NCBI GenBank assembly: GCA_035236585.1
Contig: CP141130.1
Span: forward strand, 33,057,501-33,121,500
Length of the DNA: 64,000 nucleotides
Origin: Warburgia ugandensis
Lineage: Eukaryota > Streptophyta > Magnoliopsida > Canellales > Canellaceae
Direction of reading: 5' to 3'
The notes under the pieces were generated by a model. That model had not been told where the DNA came from, did no database searches, and was given only the letters and a program-made list of their open reading frames with translations. Shown in pieces: positions 48,301 through 60,420 of this stretch. The stretch's first letter is position 1, and every line of letters starts with the position of its first letter. The translations under genes and the position numbers were made by a program.

Positions 48301-50205
48301 AAGTTACCTTCAACTAGCACATAAACTGGTTGAATAATAATAAGAGCATAAAAGGTTAGTAAATTACCTAACCCTAATAAAAACAGTAAGTAAGATAAGG
48401 ATGATCAAACAAGATCCATTAGATCTTGGATGATAAAGAACAATAAGAATAATAACACTATATTGTACTTAGTATGCATATTTATTAGTATACTTATTAT
48501 AGTTCATTAGATTAGATAATCCAAACCCTTGATCATAGATGATTTAAGGAAGAAAACCAAGATCATCCTCCATAGGGATGATCCAATAACTGAACTTAGA
48601 TAAAAAAAGAACTAGATGATAGAATATCTAGGACCTTGATCTTTATCAACATGTGTAGATTGTCAATCAATGGATCTATGAAAGATCAAGATCAAGGAGA
48701 TGGACATAGAAAGACTTAGAGATAGTAAAATACTTAGATATGAATGATCTAAAGATCATTCTAAACATCAGATCTAGTGATCAATAGGATTGTTCATAAT
48801 TTATATATTGACAATATGTATGGATGTACAGATTACATACATTAGTCAGGATCATGGAAGATTGGGGAAAAGAGATCAATCCTTAAAGGTAGGAGGATTT
48901 GATGAATGCATTTACATGAGATATACATGATTGTACTCATGATCTTATGTTGATAAGAGTAATGATAATACTTGTATTAAATCTCTTGAAAACCTTATGA
49001 TCCAACCAAACACATATAAGATAGTTAAGGACTAAACTATAAGTGAATAGGAACTAGGAAATATTTTAGCCCTAAGTAAACAGACATATAGTCTGATATA
49101 TATGAAATCTATTTTACATACAAGCTTGGAGGCTTGTGAGTTTGTTTTAATAGGCATAAGCCTAGGGGAATGCTATTGCTAGAGGAGTTATGAGGGTTTG
49201 ACCACTCGCTCCTTGAAATTTGATGATGTGATGATACCTTACCCTAAGAGAGGCTAAAAGTAGGGTGGTGGCAATTATGGGAAGGCCACCACTGTGAAAG
49301 TCTTGCCCCTCATACAGGCAGTGACATAATATTTTCCACCGTGGTATCAGTGGTGAGCAGGGCAGTTATCCGAGTGCGCTAGTACTGATCAGACTGCAGC
49401 ATAGTAACCTTTCTGATTATTTTGCACTATGATGCATATGAGAATAGGCATGGTGAAATACCTTATGTTTTAGCATAATGAAATGCTAGGTAATTGTATA
49501 TTACCAATATTTCTCAAGAAGGGAAATTCTCAGTATAAGATTAGCTGTAATACTCAATTTTCATAATGGAGAGAATTGATCAGCTTAGTTGGGAATGATA
49601 TTTGACTATTTTCACAAATTTAACTGGTTTACCCATGAAGGGTATGTATGTATATAAATATATGTAACTTACAAAGTAACGAGTATGTTTAAGGATAATG
49701 AGATTATGAAGTATTGGAATTACCTTGTCAATTATTATGTTTCTTGAATCCCCTACTAAGCATTGCTTGCTGAGATATTGTACTTGTTGCAATATCTGAG
49801 ATACAGGGAAGGAGAGTTAGGAGCTGAAGACTATAGAAGACTTGAAGAGAATAATCTTCAAGGTATACCCTTGAAGACATGTATTTTTCTTTGTTGAGAG
49901 TTTTATTGTATGGTGAGCTTGAGTTTTGGATTATGTAATTTGGACAAGTATTGTACTAGATTTGGCTGTACTGTGAACCACTGGATGGATCCTGAAATTT
50001 AATAAAAGTATATTCCTTCAATGGAATCTTATTTTGTACACAAATTGTACTTATGTTATGTATGAAGTGGTGACTTGGGTTTTCAAAACAAGTTTTAAAG
50101 AAAAGAATTTCCGCTGCTTTGTTTTGTGAAAAATTTTTACACTCATAAGGGCCCTGCCTTTCAAAATACATTACAAAACATGTTACAAAAACCCGGGTCA
50201 TCACA
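45335..50205 (+). mobile_element. LTR-bounded insertion (solo LTR, possibly with a further insert) inside the LINE
   Basis: It starts TGTAATAACCCC and ends GGGTCATCACA, with perfect ATAGG copies on both sides (45330-45334 and 50206-50210). Removing it restores the LINE reading (SLTSQH then MVMDI). No gag, pol or primer-binding site is seen, so a solo LTR is likely. At 4871 bp, however, it is about 1.8-2.3 kb longer than its relatives (2564 and 2755 bp). The excess probably lies in 47000-49150, an AT-rich part which includes a stretch (48165-48295) resembling the leader of the gypsy element at 22101-22235. A TATA-like box is at 45952. GC-rich open frames at 46500-46900 are not gene-like. Confidence 0.85.
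45952..45959 (+). promoter_or_regulatory. Candidate LTR TATA box
   Basis: cctataaatacaatccc occurs about 620 bp into the LTR, upstream of a C-rich stretch, as expected for a U3 promoter. Confidence 0.45.
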
Positions 50206-50210
50206 ATAGG

Positions 50211-51760
50211 TTAATGGTTATGGATATCTACATTAAAAGATAGAAGAAAGGAAATAAACTTAATAGGTATAAAAAAACTAAGTGGTGGAGCTTAAAAGAG
50301 GAAAAAATAACGTCACTTACAAATAAGTTAATAGTAGAAGGAAACTAGAACAATGAAACAGAAGTAAACACCATATGAATTAATATGTCCGAGTCCATTA
50401 AGAAAGTCACAAAAGATGCCTTACGAGTATCTAAGGGTAAAATACAATTAGTAAAGAAAACTTGGTGGTGGAGTAAAATAGTGCAAAAAGTTATTAAAGA
50501 ATAACAGGTGTGTTTTAAAGTATGACGAAGATTAGAAATAATGAAAACTATGAATAGTATAAGAATGCCAAAAATGTTGCTAAAAGAATAGCAAGTGAGG
50601 CTAAATTTAAGGCAAATGATTATCTCTATAATAGACTAGAATAAAAATAAGGTGAGAAAGATGTATTTAGACTTGTAAAAATAAGATAACTGAAAGGCAA
50701 GGACTTAGACAACATTAAGTGCATTAGAAGTAATGATCAAAAGGTACTAGTCAAAGATCACAAGATCAAACAAAGGTAGGAAAGTTACTTTGAAAAATCA
50801 AAATGACATTTGCTCCAATAATATAGGGATTGAAAGTTCTATAGACCTATATAACATTGGACATTACATATACGATTACAAGATTAGAATACTTGAAGTG
50901 AAAGAGGCCTTGAAAAAGATAAAATCAAGAAGGGTCCTGAGGCTCGATGGTATACTAATAGAGTTTTGGAAGCATATGGGAGATACTAAACTAGTTTGGT
51001 TGACCAAGTTGTTCAATAAGATTATAAAATCAAAGAAAATGCTAGATGAATAGAGGAAGAGCTCTATTGTACCAATTTATAAGAATTAAGGAGACATACA
51101 GAGTTGTACTAATTATCGGAAGATTAGACTTATGAGTCATATTATGAAACTTTTTGAAAAAGTGATTGAGAAGAAGCTATGGTATGAGAAAAGTGTATAA
51201 GAGAACCAGTTTGGTTTCATGCTGGAAGGTCTATCATGGAAGCTATTTTCTTACTAAGACAATTGATAGAGAAATATAGGGAGAGGAAGAAGGACCTCCA
51301 CATGGTCTTTATTGACTTAGAGAAAGCTTATGATAGGGTCCCTAGAGAGTTAATATGGAGGGTGTTGGGTGAGAAAGGGGTTTCTCAAGGGTATTTTGAC
51401 ATAATTAAATATATGTATGAGGGAGCGATAATAAATGTTAAGACCACTAGTGGAGAAACTGATGATTCTCTTTTTACTATGGGATTGCACCAAGGGTCGG
51501 CATTGAGCTCATATCTTTTCATATTGGTTATAGATGAGTAAACAAAACATCTGCACGAGGAGATTTCATGGTGTATGCTATTTGGAGATAATATAGTTTT
51601 AATTAATGAGATAAGAGAGGGCATAAACATAAAGCTAAAGTTGTGGAGAGAAGCATTGGACCTATAGGATTTAAAATCAATAGAACTAAGACAAAGTATA
51701 TGAAATGCAATATAGTAAGGAGAGGAGCGGGAGTGGAGCACCAATAAAGATTGATAACCA
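50211..51760 (+). pseudogene. LINE reverse transcriptase remnant
   Basis: After the end of the endonuclease-linker part (TWWWSKIVQKVI near 50460), RT blocks appear in order: EVKEALKKIKSRR, then SSIVPIYKN, then NYRKIRLMSHIMKLFEKVIE, then DLHMVFIDLEKAYDRVPREL (51295-51352), then GLHQGSALSSYLFILVIDE, then CMLFGDNIVLI. The last block is the FADD catalytic motif with Ala and the second Asp changed (F-G-D-N). Frames are broken by stops at 51051, 51539 and elsewhere. The family is the RTE clade. The degraded catalytic motif confirms it cannot retrotranspose. Confidence 0.88.
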
Positions 51761-52353
51761 AGAAGTTCCTGTATAGGATTGATGATTTATGAGAGTGGAG
51801 AGATTGAGAGGGAGGTTATCAAGAGAATCCAAGTGGGTTGGAACAAATGAAGATGTGCATCTAGAGTTTTGAGTGATCGGTGGGTGACACTCAAACTAAA
51901 AGAAAAAGTCTATAGGATGCTATAAGGTCGACCATGCTCTATGGATCAGAGTGTTGGGTAGTTAAAGAACATTATGCCTATAGGTTGACCGTAATAAAAA
52001 TGAAGATGTTGAGATGAATGAGTGACAAGACAAGAAATAATAGAATTAAGAATGAAAATATTAGTGGAAACGTAGGGGTAGCACCAATAGGTAACAAGAT
52101 GAGGAAGATTAGACTTAGATGGTTAGAACATGTCTAACGAAGACCGAAAATGGCACCAGCTAGGAGTGAGGCAATACAAGTAGATGGTTTTAAAAGGGAA
52201 AGGAAAGGACTAAAAGAACATGGATAGAAGTGGTGAAAAAAGATTTTAAAACTTTCGGAGTAAATGAAGCCATGTACTTAATAGAGGGGAATAGAGGAAC
52301 AAGATTCATGAGGCCAACCCCTAATTGAGATAAGCTCTTGATGATGATGATGA
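51761..52353 (+). pseudogene. LINE 3' coding end and repeat tail
   Basis: Degenerate C-terminal pieces include MYGSECWVVKE (near 51940) and MLRWMS-like sequence, a plant RTE signature region. A short 3' end with GATGAT repeats follows (52331-52353). Confidence 0.7.
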
Positions 52354-53038
52354 TGACCCATTCATTGCTTTGGCTTTGGATATCTATTGGTTAAAAAAAG
52401 TGTGGATTGGATGATTCTAGCATCCGAGGGACATTGTATAAGCTACATCCTATATGCAACTACTGGAAACACAACTTCAAGGGTGCCTTTGTGATTTTTT
52501 ATTGATGAGATATCCAAAGCCAAACCAATCAAATTAACGGGAGAGATCATCCAAAAGTGTACTCCTTTGTACAATGAAAGGAGGAAGTCCACACCCTTTT
52601 TCATCATCATCATCATTATTATTATAGGTTAGATAGGCTAGGGATCATATCAATTTTATGCTGTTTTATATTTTTTTTCAAAGATTCAGAACAAGTAGTT
52701 AGAAGTATCCAAATGTAATGATTTTCACGTTGGAAAGGACTCTTACCGGCACTCTAAAAAGAGACATTCTTGCTCTCATACTGTTTACCATAACATGTTG
52801 GGTGTACTAAGAAATAAGTAACCTAGAAAAATTAATGCATTTAGACGATCCTAATCACCCATTTAAAAAAAAAAAAATTAAGAAAATTGGATGGTTTAAA
52901 TTTTTAACTCCAAGAAACATAGACAGAGAATTCCATGAGCATAAAAGCTTTTATCTAAGACGTTCTTTACGTGATGAATGTCTTAAATCTTTCAAAAAAT
53001 TTCACCATATTTGTCAAGAAGGAGCTCGATGTACTTAC
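52354..53038. other. Low-copy-looking flank, no supported gene
   Basis: AT-rich. A short inverted match (ggctttggatatct at 52371 against agatatccaaagcc near 52508) may be the remains of a small foldback element, but its outer parts do not pair well. An A-run lies at 52865-52878. Confidence 0.35.
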
Positions 53039-53197
53039 CATGTTTTGGCACCGCAACGATCCTCGTAGTCTCATTAACGCTGCAATCCGCCCCCTGAACT
53101 ATTGAAGCGTCCTTAGTCTGCGTCCCTAGTCCATTCGAAAAGAAATAGTGCACGCCCTCTGGCGGTTTGGCCGCAGGCACAGATGTGAATAAGTTAT
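53039..53197 (-). CDS. Candidate single exon of an unrecognised host gene
   Basis: On the minus strand a 159-bp open stretch is bordered by a good acceptor (acttacag| at 53198) and a consensus donor (catg|gtaagt at 53038-53033). It is GC-richer than its AT-rich surroundings and open over 52 codons, containing AAKPPEGVHYFFSNGLGTQ and later IVQGADCSVNETTRI. I do not recognise the protein. Neighbouring exons are not evident on either side, so it may be a relic of a broken gene or a captured exon. The alternative is a chance open stretch. Confidence 0.4.
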
Positions 53198-55165
53198 CTG
53201 TAAGTTGTTGTCCTCAAAGCAAAGAAAAGTTTTTAGGAAAAATTCTTTGATAACCCTTGATTACAACTGCCTAGGTTTATAAGTACTAAAAAGAAGTATA
53301 TTTTCGGACTCCCAAGCAAGGTACTTTCGAGAATACGGACAAAAGTACATCTTCTAGGCCACATGAAAAAACTATTAGTGGATCGATACTAATAAACTTG
53401 CACACCATTAACAACTAAATCATCTAACGGATATTTCAATTTCACATTATAATTCACCGAAAACCAATGATTCATTCTTCTAGCAAAAACTTTAATGGAC
53501 CATTTTGGATGAATGATTTAGGAATACTCAATCAAGCTAAAATTAGTATTGACAGGTTAGACTGATTATTATTTTTCAAATTAATGGCTTTGATTATGTC
53601 GGTATGCCACATGTGTGGGCTCATTTCAGCTAGAATGCCCATTTATCTATTTTGTGGATGTATTTCGAGGATATAATTGTTCGTGGATGCAGAACAGGAA
53701 CCGCAAGCAGCCAAGCAGTGGTTGGGACAATGTGGTAAATGAAACTTCCACGTATATGCTAATCTTGGGACAAGCTTTTAATGAATAGCTATCCAAACAG
53801 ATTAGCAGACCCACCCATCTATTGTAGTTTTCATGCTTGTCAGGAGTCGACTCTCAAGAGCTTATCAAGAAGCCTACGCCCCATTTTTTATTGATGGTGA
53901 AACTCCTTTTTCTAGATCTAACCTATCCATCATGTTTCGAATATCACAGATAGGATAGATATCAAATTCCAGGCCCATTGGTAGCTTTAAGCATATGTTT
54001 CCTTGGGTAAAATGATGACCATCCATGTTTATTAGTTTCTTTCAGAGATTCATATAAGTGGTGACGATCATCCAAATGCTTTGATTTCTCACAGTCACCT
54101 TTTTATGGTGCATGAACATGATGCATGGACTTCTTCACACACTTAAGAGCGTGGACTCTCATTGGGACTTATCATCGAAAAACTCCTACTTTAATCTCAT
54201 GGATAATGGTTTCTTCTCCGTAAATAAAAAGTTACATTTTTTTAAAATGAAGAGAAATTATAGAGAAATGCTATTCAGAGATTGAGTCTATGACCCCTTT
54301 ACTAAATCCCACCTTTGGATGATTTGATCCATTCATCTTCTTCACACTCCATAGATAAGCTAATTGCAAAAATTTATCATATTAGTTGCTTCTAGCTTTT
54401 AGATTTCTGTAGTTTTCTTAGCTGAAAAGTACAATGATCATATGATTAAAATACTATTCAACTAGAAAAACTAGTAGCCGAAGCATCAAATAAATATAAA
54501 ATTTTGCAATTGGCCTAACTGGAGAGGTTGAAGAAGATGAATATGTCAAACCGTCCAGATGTAAGCCCTATCTGGAGAGGTTAAGGAGTTAGTCCCATAA
54601 CTCACTCTGAATAACATTTTTCTAAATTATATACTAATGTACTAATGTGGAGCCCAAATATACTTTTTTCATTTTTTTTTTCTTGGGGTGTGTGTGTGTG
54701 TGTTGGGGGGGGGGTTGGCTCTCTGCCAACGTTCTAGGGAAAATAAAGTTTTTTCTTTAGATTGATATTAATCTTCTGTTACTTAACATTTATATCGTTC
54801 TTTTGTGAAGTCGTTTCCTTGGTCTATCTTCAGCTCCAGCATTTTACTGGTTACAATTATCAAATGGAGAGGATTTTGGTTCTTCTCTTATCTGTATTCC
54901 CAAAAATGAATTGCTTGGATAACAATGTGCATCTTGTAGTTTTAGCTCACATATGTACATTCAGCTGCATGTAAATCCTTGTAGGAATTAGGCGCACGAA
55001 TACTGTATATCAGTTCAAAAGGAAGAACTGCGGCGGCACTCTAAACACAGAAGAAATAAAGGAAACGAGTCTTGAATAGCACCTTCTGTTCCATGTGAGC
55101 TCAGGAAAGATCAGCCTGTTGTCTCCACCAGAACTTCTGTTCCCATTGAATGCGATAGTGAGTCT
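53198..55165. other. Low-copy-looking intergenic DNA with weak exon-like pieces
   Basis: No repeat family is recognised. Two weak exon-like pieces on the plus strand are bounded by AG and GT: about 53691-53733 (tgcag|aacagg to aatgtg|gtaaat) and a segment after ccttgtag at 54985. A terminal open stretch near 55083-55165 (APSVPCELRKDQPVV and onward) would end at a stop just past the insertion point of the LTR at 55171. None shows a known domain. A (TG)n plus G-run lies at 54688-54715. Confidence 0.35.
54688..54715. repeat. TG microsatellite followed by G-run
   Basis: A run of TG dinucleotides (about 54689-54703) is followed by ten G residues. Confidence 0.9.
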
Positions 55166-56938
55166 TATCATGTAACATCTTGATTTTTAAGTCTTAATTT
55201 AAGCAAATTAAGAATTTTAGAAAATAAAAATCTTATAAACATTATATCAAGTATTTAAACCTTGATATTTGGAATGTACTCACCAATATGATTCCAACGA
55301 TACTAAGTTTGTTGAAATCAGAGCTCAGACGAATAAGTTATGATTTTTCTTATCAAGGGCAATTTGGTAATTTTACATTATGAGACTCACTCATGAAAAT
55401 TCGAAAACCAAAGTTGTCTATGCAAGCACAAGTATATCTTTCACTAAATAATGATGTTTTGTTGATGTTGATTGTTTAACTGCAAGTGCACGGGCTATTG
55501 TAGGGTAGCTTATGCAAGTACGGGTCGATCCCACGAGGACTTGATTTAAAATGATGGAGTTTCAATAAAATCTAATTATTTAAAATTAAAAATAAATCAC
55601 TCAAAATTACTGAAATTATTAAAATGAGAATCAATGTTCAGATCTAATAAACTTCTCAAAAATACAGAATTTCCAATTCTTAAAGAAAACAAACAAAATC
55701 AAATAATGAGAAAAAACTACTTCCCTAGATCAATTTTCATCAAAATCTTCACTTCTAGTCTTCTAAAACCTTATCCTCCTTTATAGATATCTTCAACCCA
55801 TTCTTGATTAGTGATCCACCTGTCAGATTTGACAGATTCTTCAAAATGGTCAAGATCTGGGCTAAATTGTGATTTCAAGATTTGGACGGCTCAGATTGAT
55901 TTATGGATTTCAGATAGAAGATCAGATACGTTGATTATGTCTAGGGATATCCTAAGAATGAACTTGTAAAATTAATTTGAATTCCGTTGAGAAACAAAGG
56001 AGAAATTGAAGATTTGGTTTTAATTAAGGCTAACCCGTTGATGGGTTAGGCCTTAATTGATCTGATTCAGATTAGGCAGTTCCTGGATAAGAAAAACACA
56101 GATAAAACAAAACAGGAATAATTGGGACACAGATGTAAATAAACTGGGGACACAGATGGAATTAACCAGAAAGAGTAGAATTGTAATTGCTTTTAAAGAG
56201 GAGGGCAAAACCAGAATTTGATAAAAATCTGGTTTTTAAGAGAAAAAACCAGATGAAAACTGGTGAAGAAAGAGAGAAACAGAGGAGGAAGAAGAGGGAG
56301 AAAGAAAGGGAAGAGAGGAGGAAGGAGGAGAGGAAAGAAGAGAGACCCGTTTTGGGTTTCTCCCCTGGGCCGGTCGGAGTCGATGCTTGGGTCGTGCTTG
56401 GCCGTCGTCTGGTTCTCTGGGCAGTGAAGAGGTGCGTGGAGCAGATCTGGGCTTCACGAAGCCGGATTGGAGGACAGGGCAGATGCGACGCCGGTGAAGA
56501 AAATCTAGGTCAGTGGAGGTTTGTCCAATGAGTCCTAGAGCTGATGTCGTCGACTGGCCCGGAAGGAGAACGATGGAGATTGAGAGAAGGGAGAAGAATC
56601 GGCTCCTACAGTCCTGATTGAGACGTTAGGCAGTGACGCAGAGAGAGGAGCAGGGAAGGAACTCATGGTGAGAAAGAAGGATAGAATAGAGAATTGGAAA
56701 GTGGGGGTGATGGGTTTGGTGCGTTGATGCAAGGTGAGCTGGGAAAAAGAGAAACCAAACAAAAAACGAGGTGCAAAAGGTAGCTGAAAAAATACTGGTA
56801 GAATGGCTGTGATGGATGATCGGTGACGGTGGAGAAAGTAGCTAAGAAGGGAAGAGACAGGGTAGATGATTGACAAAGACTGGGAACATGCCTGGCTAGG
56901 GAATCAATGGAAATCGGGTGGAATGGTGAAGGGGAAGT

Positions 56939-57612
<674 letters not shown>

Positions 57613-58012
57613 GGAAAGGGTTGCCTTTTTCTCCATGATTCCAAATTTAGCTCCATTGTCTTCTAAGAAACTACCACATCCATCTTCATGGGTGATCTGG
57701 TCCATCCATTACCCTTTAGGATGATTTGCACCGTTATCTTTTAATCATAGCCATCCGTGCGTCCTTTGGTTGATCTGCAAAAGAAAAGACTAAATTAGAA
57801 TAATCTAAACCGTACATTAGTCATCTAATGATCTCTAATGATCATCTGACCATTGATTTTAAAAAATTAAGATTTGGATGGTCAATTGGATTTAAATTCA
57901 AAATCAAGCTAAGTTTTGTAAAATTGAACGGTTAGATGATCTAATTGAATGCTAAATTAGGAGAATTTTGACCAAAATTGAACACTTAATAGTTGACCAA
58001 GAAACATCATCA

Positions 58013-58190
58013 TAAGTAAGAGATTATAAATAATGAAATATAGATTAAATAATATAATAAAGCAAAACAAAAGCATTACTTGCATAAAAGAGGGGCCATA
58101 TTTGATATTGGCACCCCTCCCTTAAATAAAATAAAATAAATGAAACAAATCTAATGTCTGTTTCCCAAACTTGCACGAGAGAAACCCTAC

Positions 58191-58254
<64 letters not shown>

Positions 58255-58489
58255 TACTTGATAGAAAGCTAGCCATGCCAGAGAAAGAGTTCAGCTTGGC
58301 GGAGAAAGCCTGGCACGCAAGCAAAGAGAAGGTGTTAGAAGTTTGTTTAGGGCAGTCCAATTTGCGGGACATTTTAGTGACAAATGAAGACTTGGATCAA
58401 AGATCTGAACCGTTCATTCTCTTTAGCATGGAAGTACAAACAAAATCTCTCAAAAATCATTGAAATCGAATGAGAAACGAATAAGAATT
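58013..58489 (+). other. Continuation of the LTR at 55171 between two nested insertions
   Basis: Sequence of the outer LTR resumes here. It contains a GA run (58196-58250) and a short open frame (58275-58463) with no recognisable domain. Confidence 0.5.
58196..58250. repeat. (GA)n microsatellite
   Basis: A GA dinucleotide run of about 55 bp lies in the outer LTR sequence. Confidence 0.95.
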
Positions 58490-58926
58490 TGTAATGCCTA
58501 AGCAATTTACGCTATTTTTAACAAAAATGAATTGGACATTCTATAGGAAATGAAAAGTTTCCTTTTTGGAGATAAGGGTATTTTGGTCATTTCACTATTC
58601 ATCCTGACTGGACATAGAAATTTGGTCTTGAGAGTAGTACCTTAGGAGTATCTCGGAAAAGGGAATCCAACAAGACTAAAATCACTCAAAACGGAATTAA
58701 AATGATCAAGTTATGGCCCTTTGAAGTTCAAGGGGAAAAGTGTAATTTACATTAAAAACGGATTTAGCCTGAGAAACATAGGGACCCGTTTTGCTACGGG
58801 CACCCCTCTTTTTCAACCTCATAGGGGGTTCTAGAAAGGTGGTGTGCATGGGAGAAACCACCGCCATTCTGGAGGTTTCTCCACCGCCATTCCATGGCGG
58901 TAAGAACTCCCTCCAGAACCCTCTTC

Positions 58927-58946
58927 GAGCTCTATAAATAGAGCTC
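58927..58946 (+). promoter_or_regulatory. LTR TATA box within an inverted repeat
   Basis: TATAAATA lies between perfect 9-bp arms gagctctat and atagagctc separated by two A residues. The position, about 440 bp into the LTR, suits a U3 core promoter. Confidence 0.55.
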
Positions 58947-60396
58947 TTGGGTGCCTCCAATGGAAGCCCAAAAGCTTGGGAAAAACCCATTATGGAGAGG
59001 TAGATAAGAGGAGAAAACATGGAGAAAAACCCGGCCATGAACCAGGTATGCCTAAAACCCCTCCAAACCCATCTCCCCCTTAGTCTTAGGATGAGTTCCC
59101 CCAAGTTTTTGCATGAAAAACCATGCAAAACGAGGCTCTAGGGAGCCACAAAGGACCCAGGGACGGTGCCTGGGTGTACTGGTTCGATAGGGTCGAACCA
59201 GGAGTTTCCGTGGACACGCTCGCAAATGAGAAAACGGGCAGAAGGCCTGGCGTCTGTGGACGCGCCCTGTGGGCCTTTCATGTATTCTGAATAGTAAAAC
59301 GCCCATAACTTGAGTTCTAGGACTCCGATTGAGACACTGTGAAAGGCGTTGTGTCCGTATCGATGATGCGGACATACTCAAACTATAAAATACTTGATCA
59401 AGAACCTATCTAATGTGGGCACAACCCTTAAACTATAATAGTGGCGCGGGGCCACTAAACCTTTGTAAACCTGATGATACCAAGGCCCAGTAGGACCTTA
59501 GGAGACCCATAGGCATGTGAATGAATCCCTAATGCCTAAGTAGTGAGGAAAATAGGCCAAGCTAATCTTTTTCCTTAAACCATGTTCAGGAGAGTACGAG
59601 GACAAGGGGACTAGCGTGATCAAACCAGGTAGGTGCTTTATCGCTACTAGAATTTTTTTAAAAAGAACCCATGATGTTTTGATGTAGGTTCTCTATTGCT
59701 ACTAGACTTTTAAAAAGAGCCTATGATTGTTTTGAGAATGCATGTTTTAAGTATGATTTATATGACTTGTTTAGCATGACTTAATTTTATAAATGAATTC
59801 AGCATGCATATGACAAATACATTATGCATAGACATGTTTTGCAAACGATTGCATAAATTGCATGATTTGTGAGTATTGAGTTTTGAAAAATTGCATGTCC
59901 TTGAGGGTTACCAAAAGACGCTGGAGTGCCCAAAAGACGCTGGGTAGGGAGTTGTGAGGGCCAGGCAGTTGTGAGGGACTCAAAGAGGACAGGTTTTGAA
60001 AAAGAGGTTTTTGCTTGATTGATCGTATATGATTTAGGCTAGTAAGCTTGTGGGCGCTATGCCGAGAGGTCTGGGGTGGCCTCCCAGCCTCTACCACAAT
60101 TAGGTGGAAAGGGTACCACGCCAAAAAGGCATGTCCCTGCTTCGACTGCATGTGGTACAGGGGGCTACCACTGGTGTCACGGCACTGGGTCAAAGTGTCA
60201 TATGCCCCGTGGAGGCTATGACCTTGTGTCCCTAGGTACCCGGGGACCACACGGTGGTGAGGTCATGGGCATAGTGGGCCCTATGTTTTGAGGATTTACT
60301 TGCATTGCATATGGTATGACATGAGGTTGGTCGACCATACCATATATCCATGAGTTGGATTCAGTTGAGCATCTTATGCATATCATTATGTTTATG

Positions 60397-60420
60397 ATAT
60401 ATATATATATATATATATAT
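60397..60420. repeat. (AT)n microsatellite
   Basis: An AT dinucleotide run of about 24 bp lies in the solo LTR. The corresponding position in the inverted copy (near 34540) has no such run, so it expanded after the copies separated. Confidence 0.9.

Larger units (their letters stand above)
44160..52353 (+). mobile_element. RTE-type LINE, dead, split by later insertions
   Basis: It begins with 'acggtcccaagcccggataa', a 5' sequence seen in plant RTE-type LINEs, followed by a GC-richer leader, endonuclease remnants, reverse transcriptase remnants, and a 3' end of ttgatgatgatgatgatga (about 52331-52353), the short tandem-repeat tail typical of RTE elements rather than poly(A). Without the LTR-bounded insertion (45335-50205) it is about 3.3 kb, a normal full length. 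Stops and frameshifts are frequent. I could not identify its target-site duplication. Confidence 0.85.

Noticed and set aside
52371-52522. Inverted match ggctttggatatct suggesting a MITE
   Set aside because: Only about 14 bp pair well and the outer blocks are in the wrong order, so it is not supported as an element.
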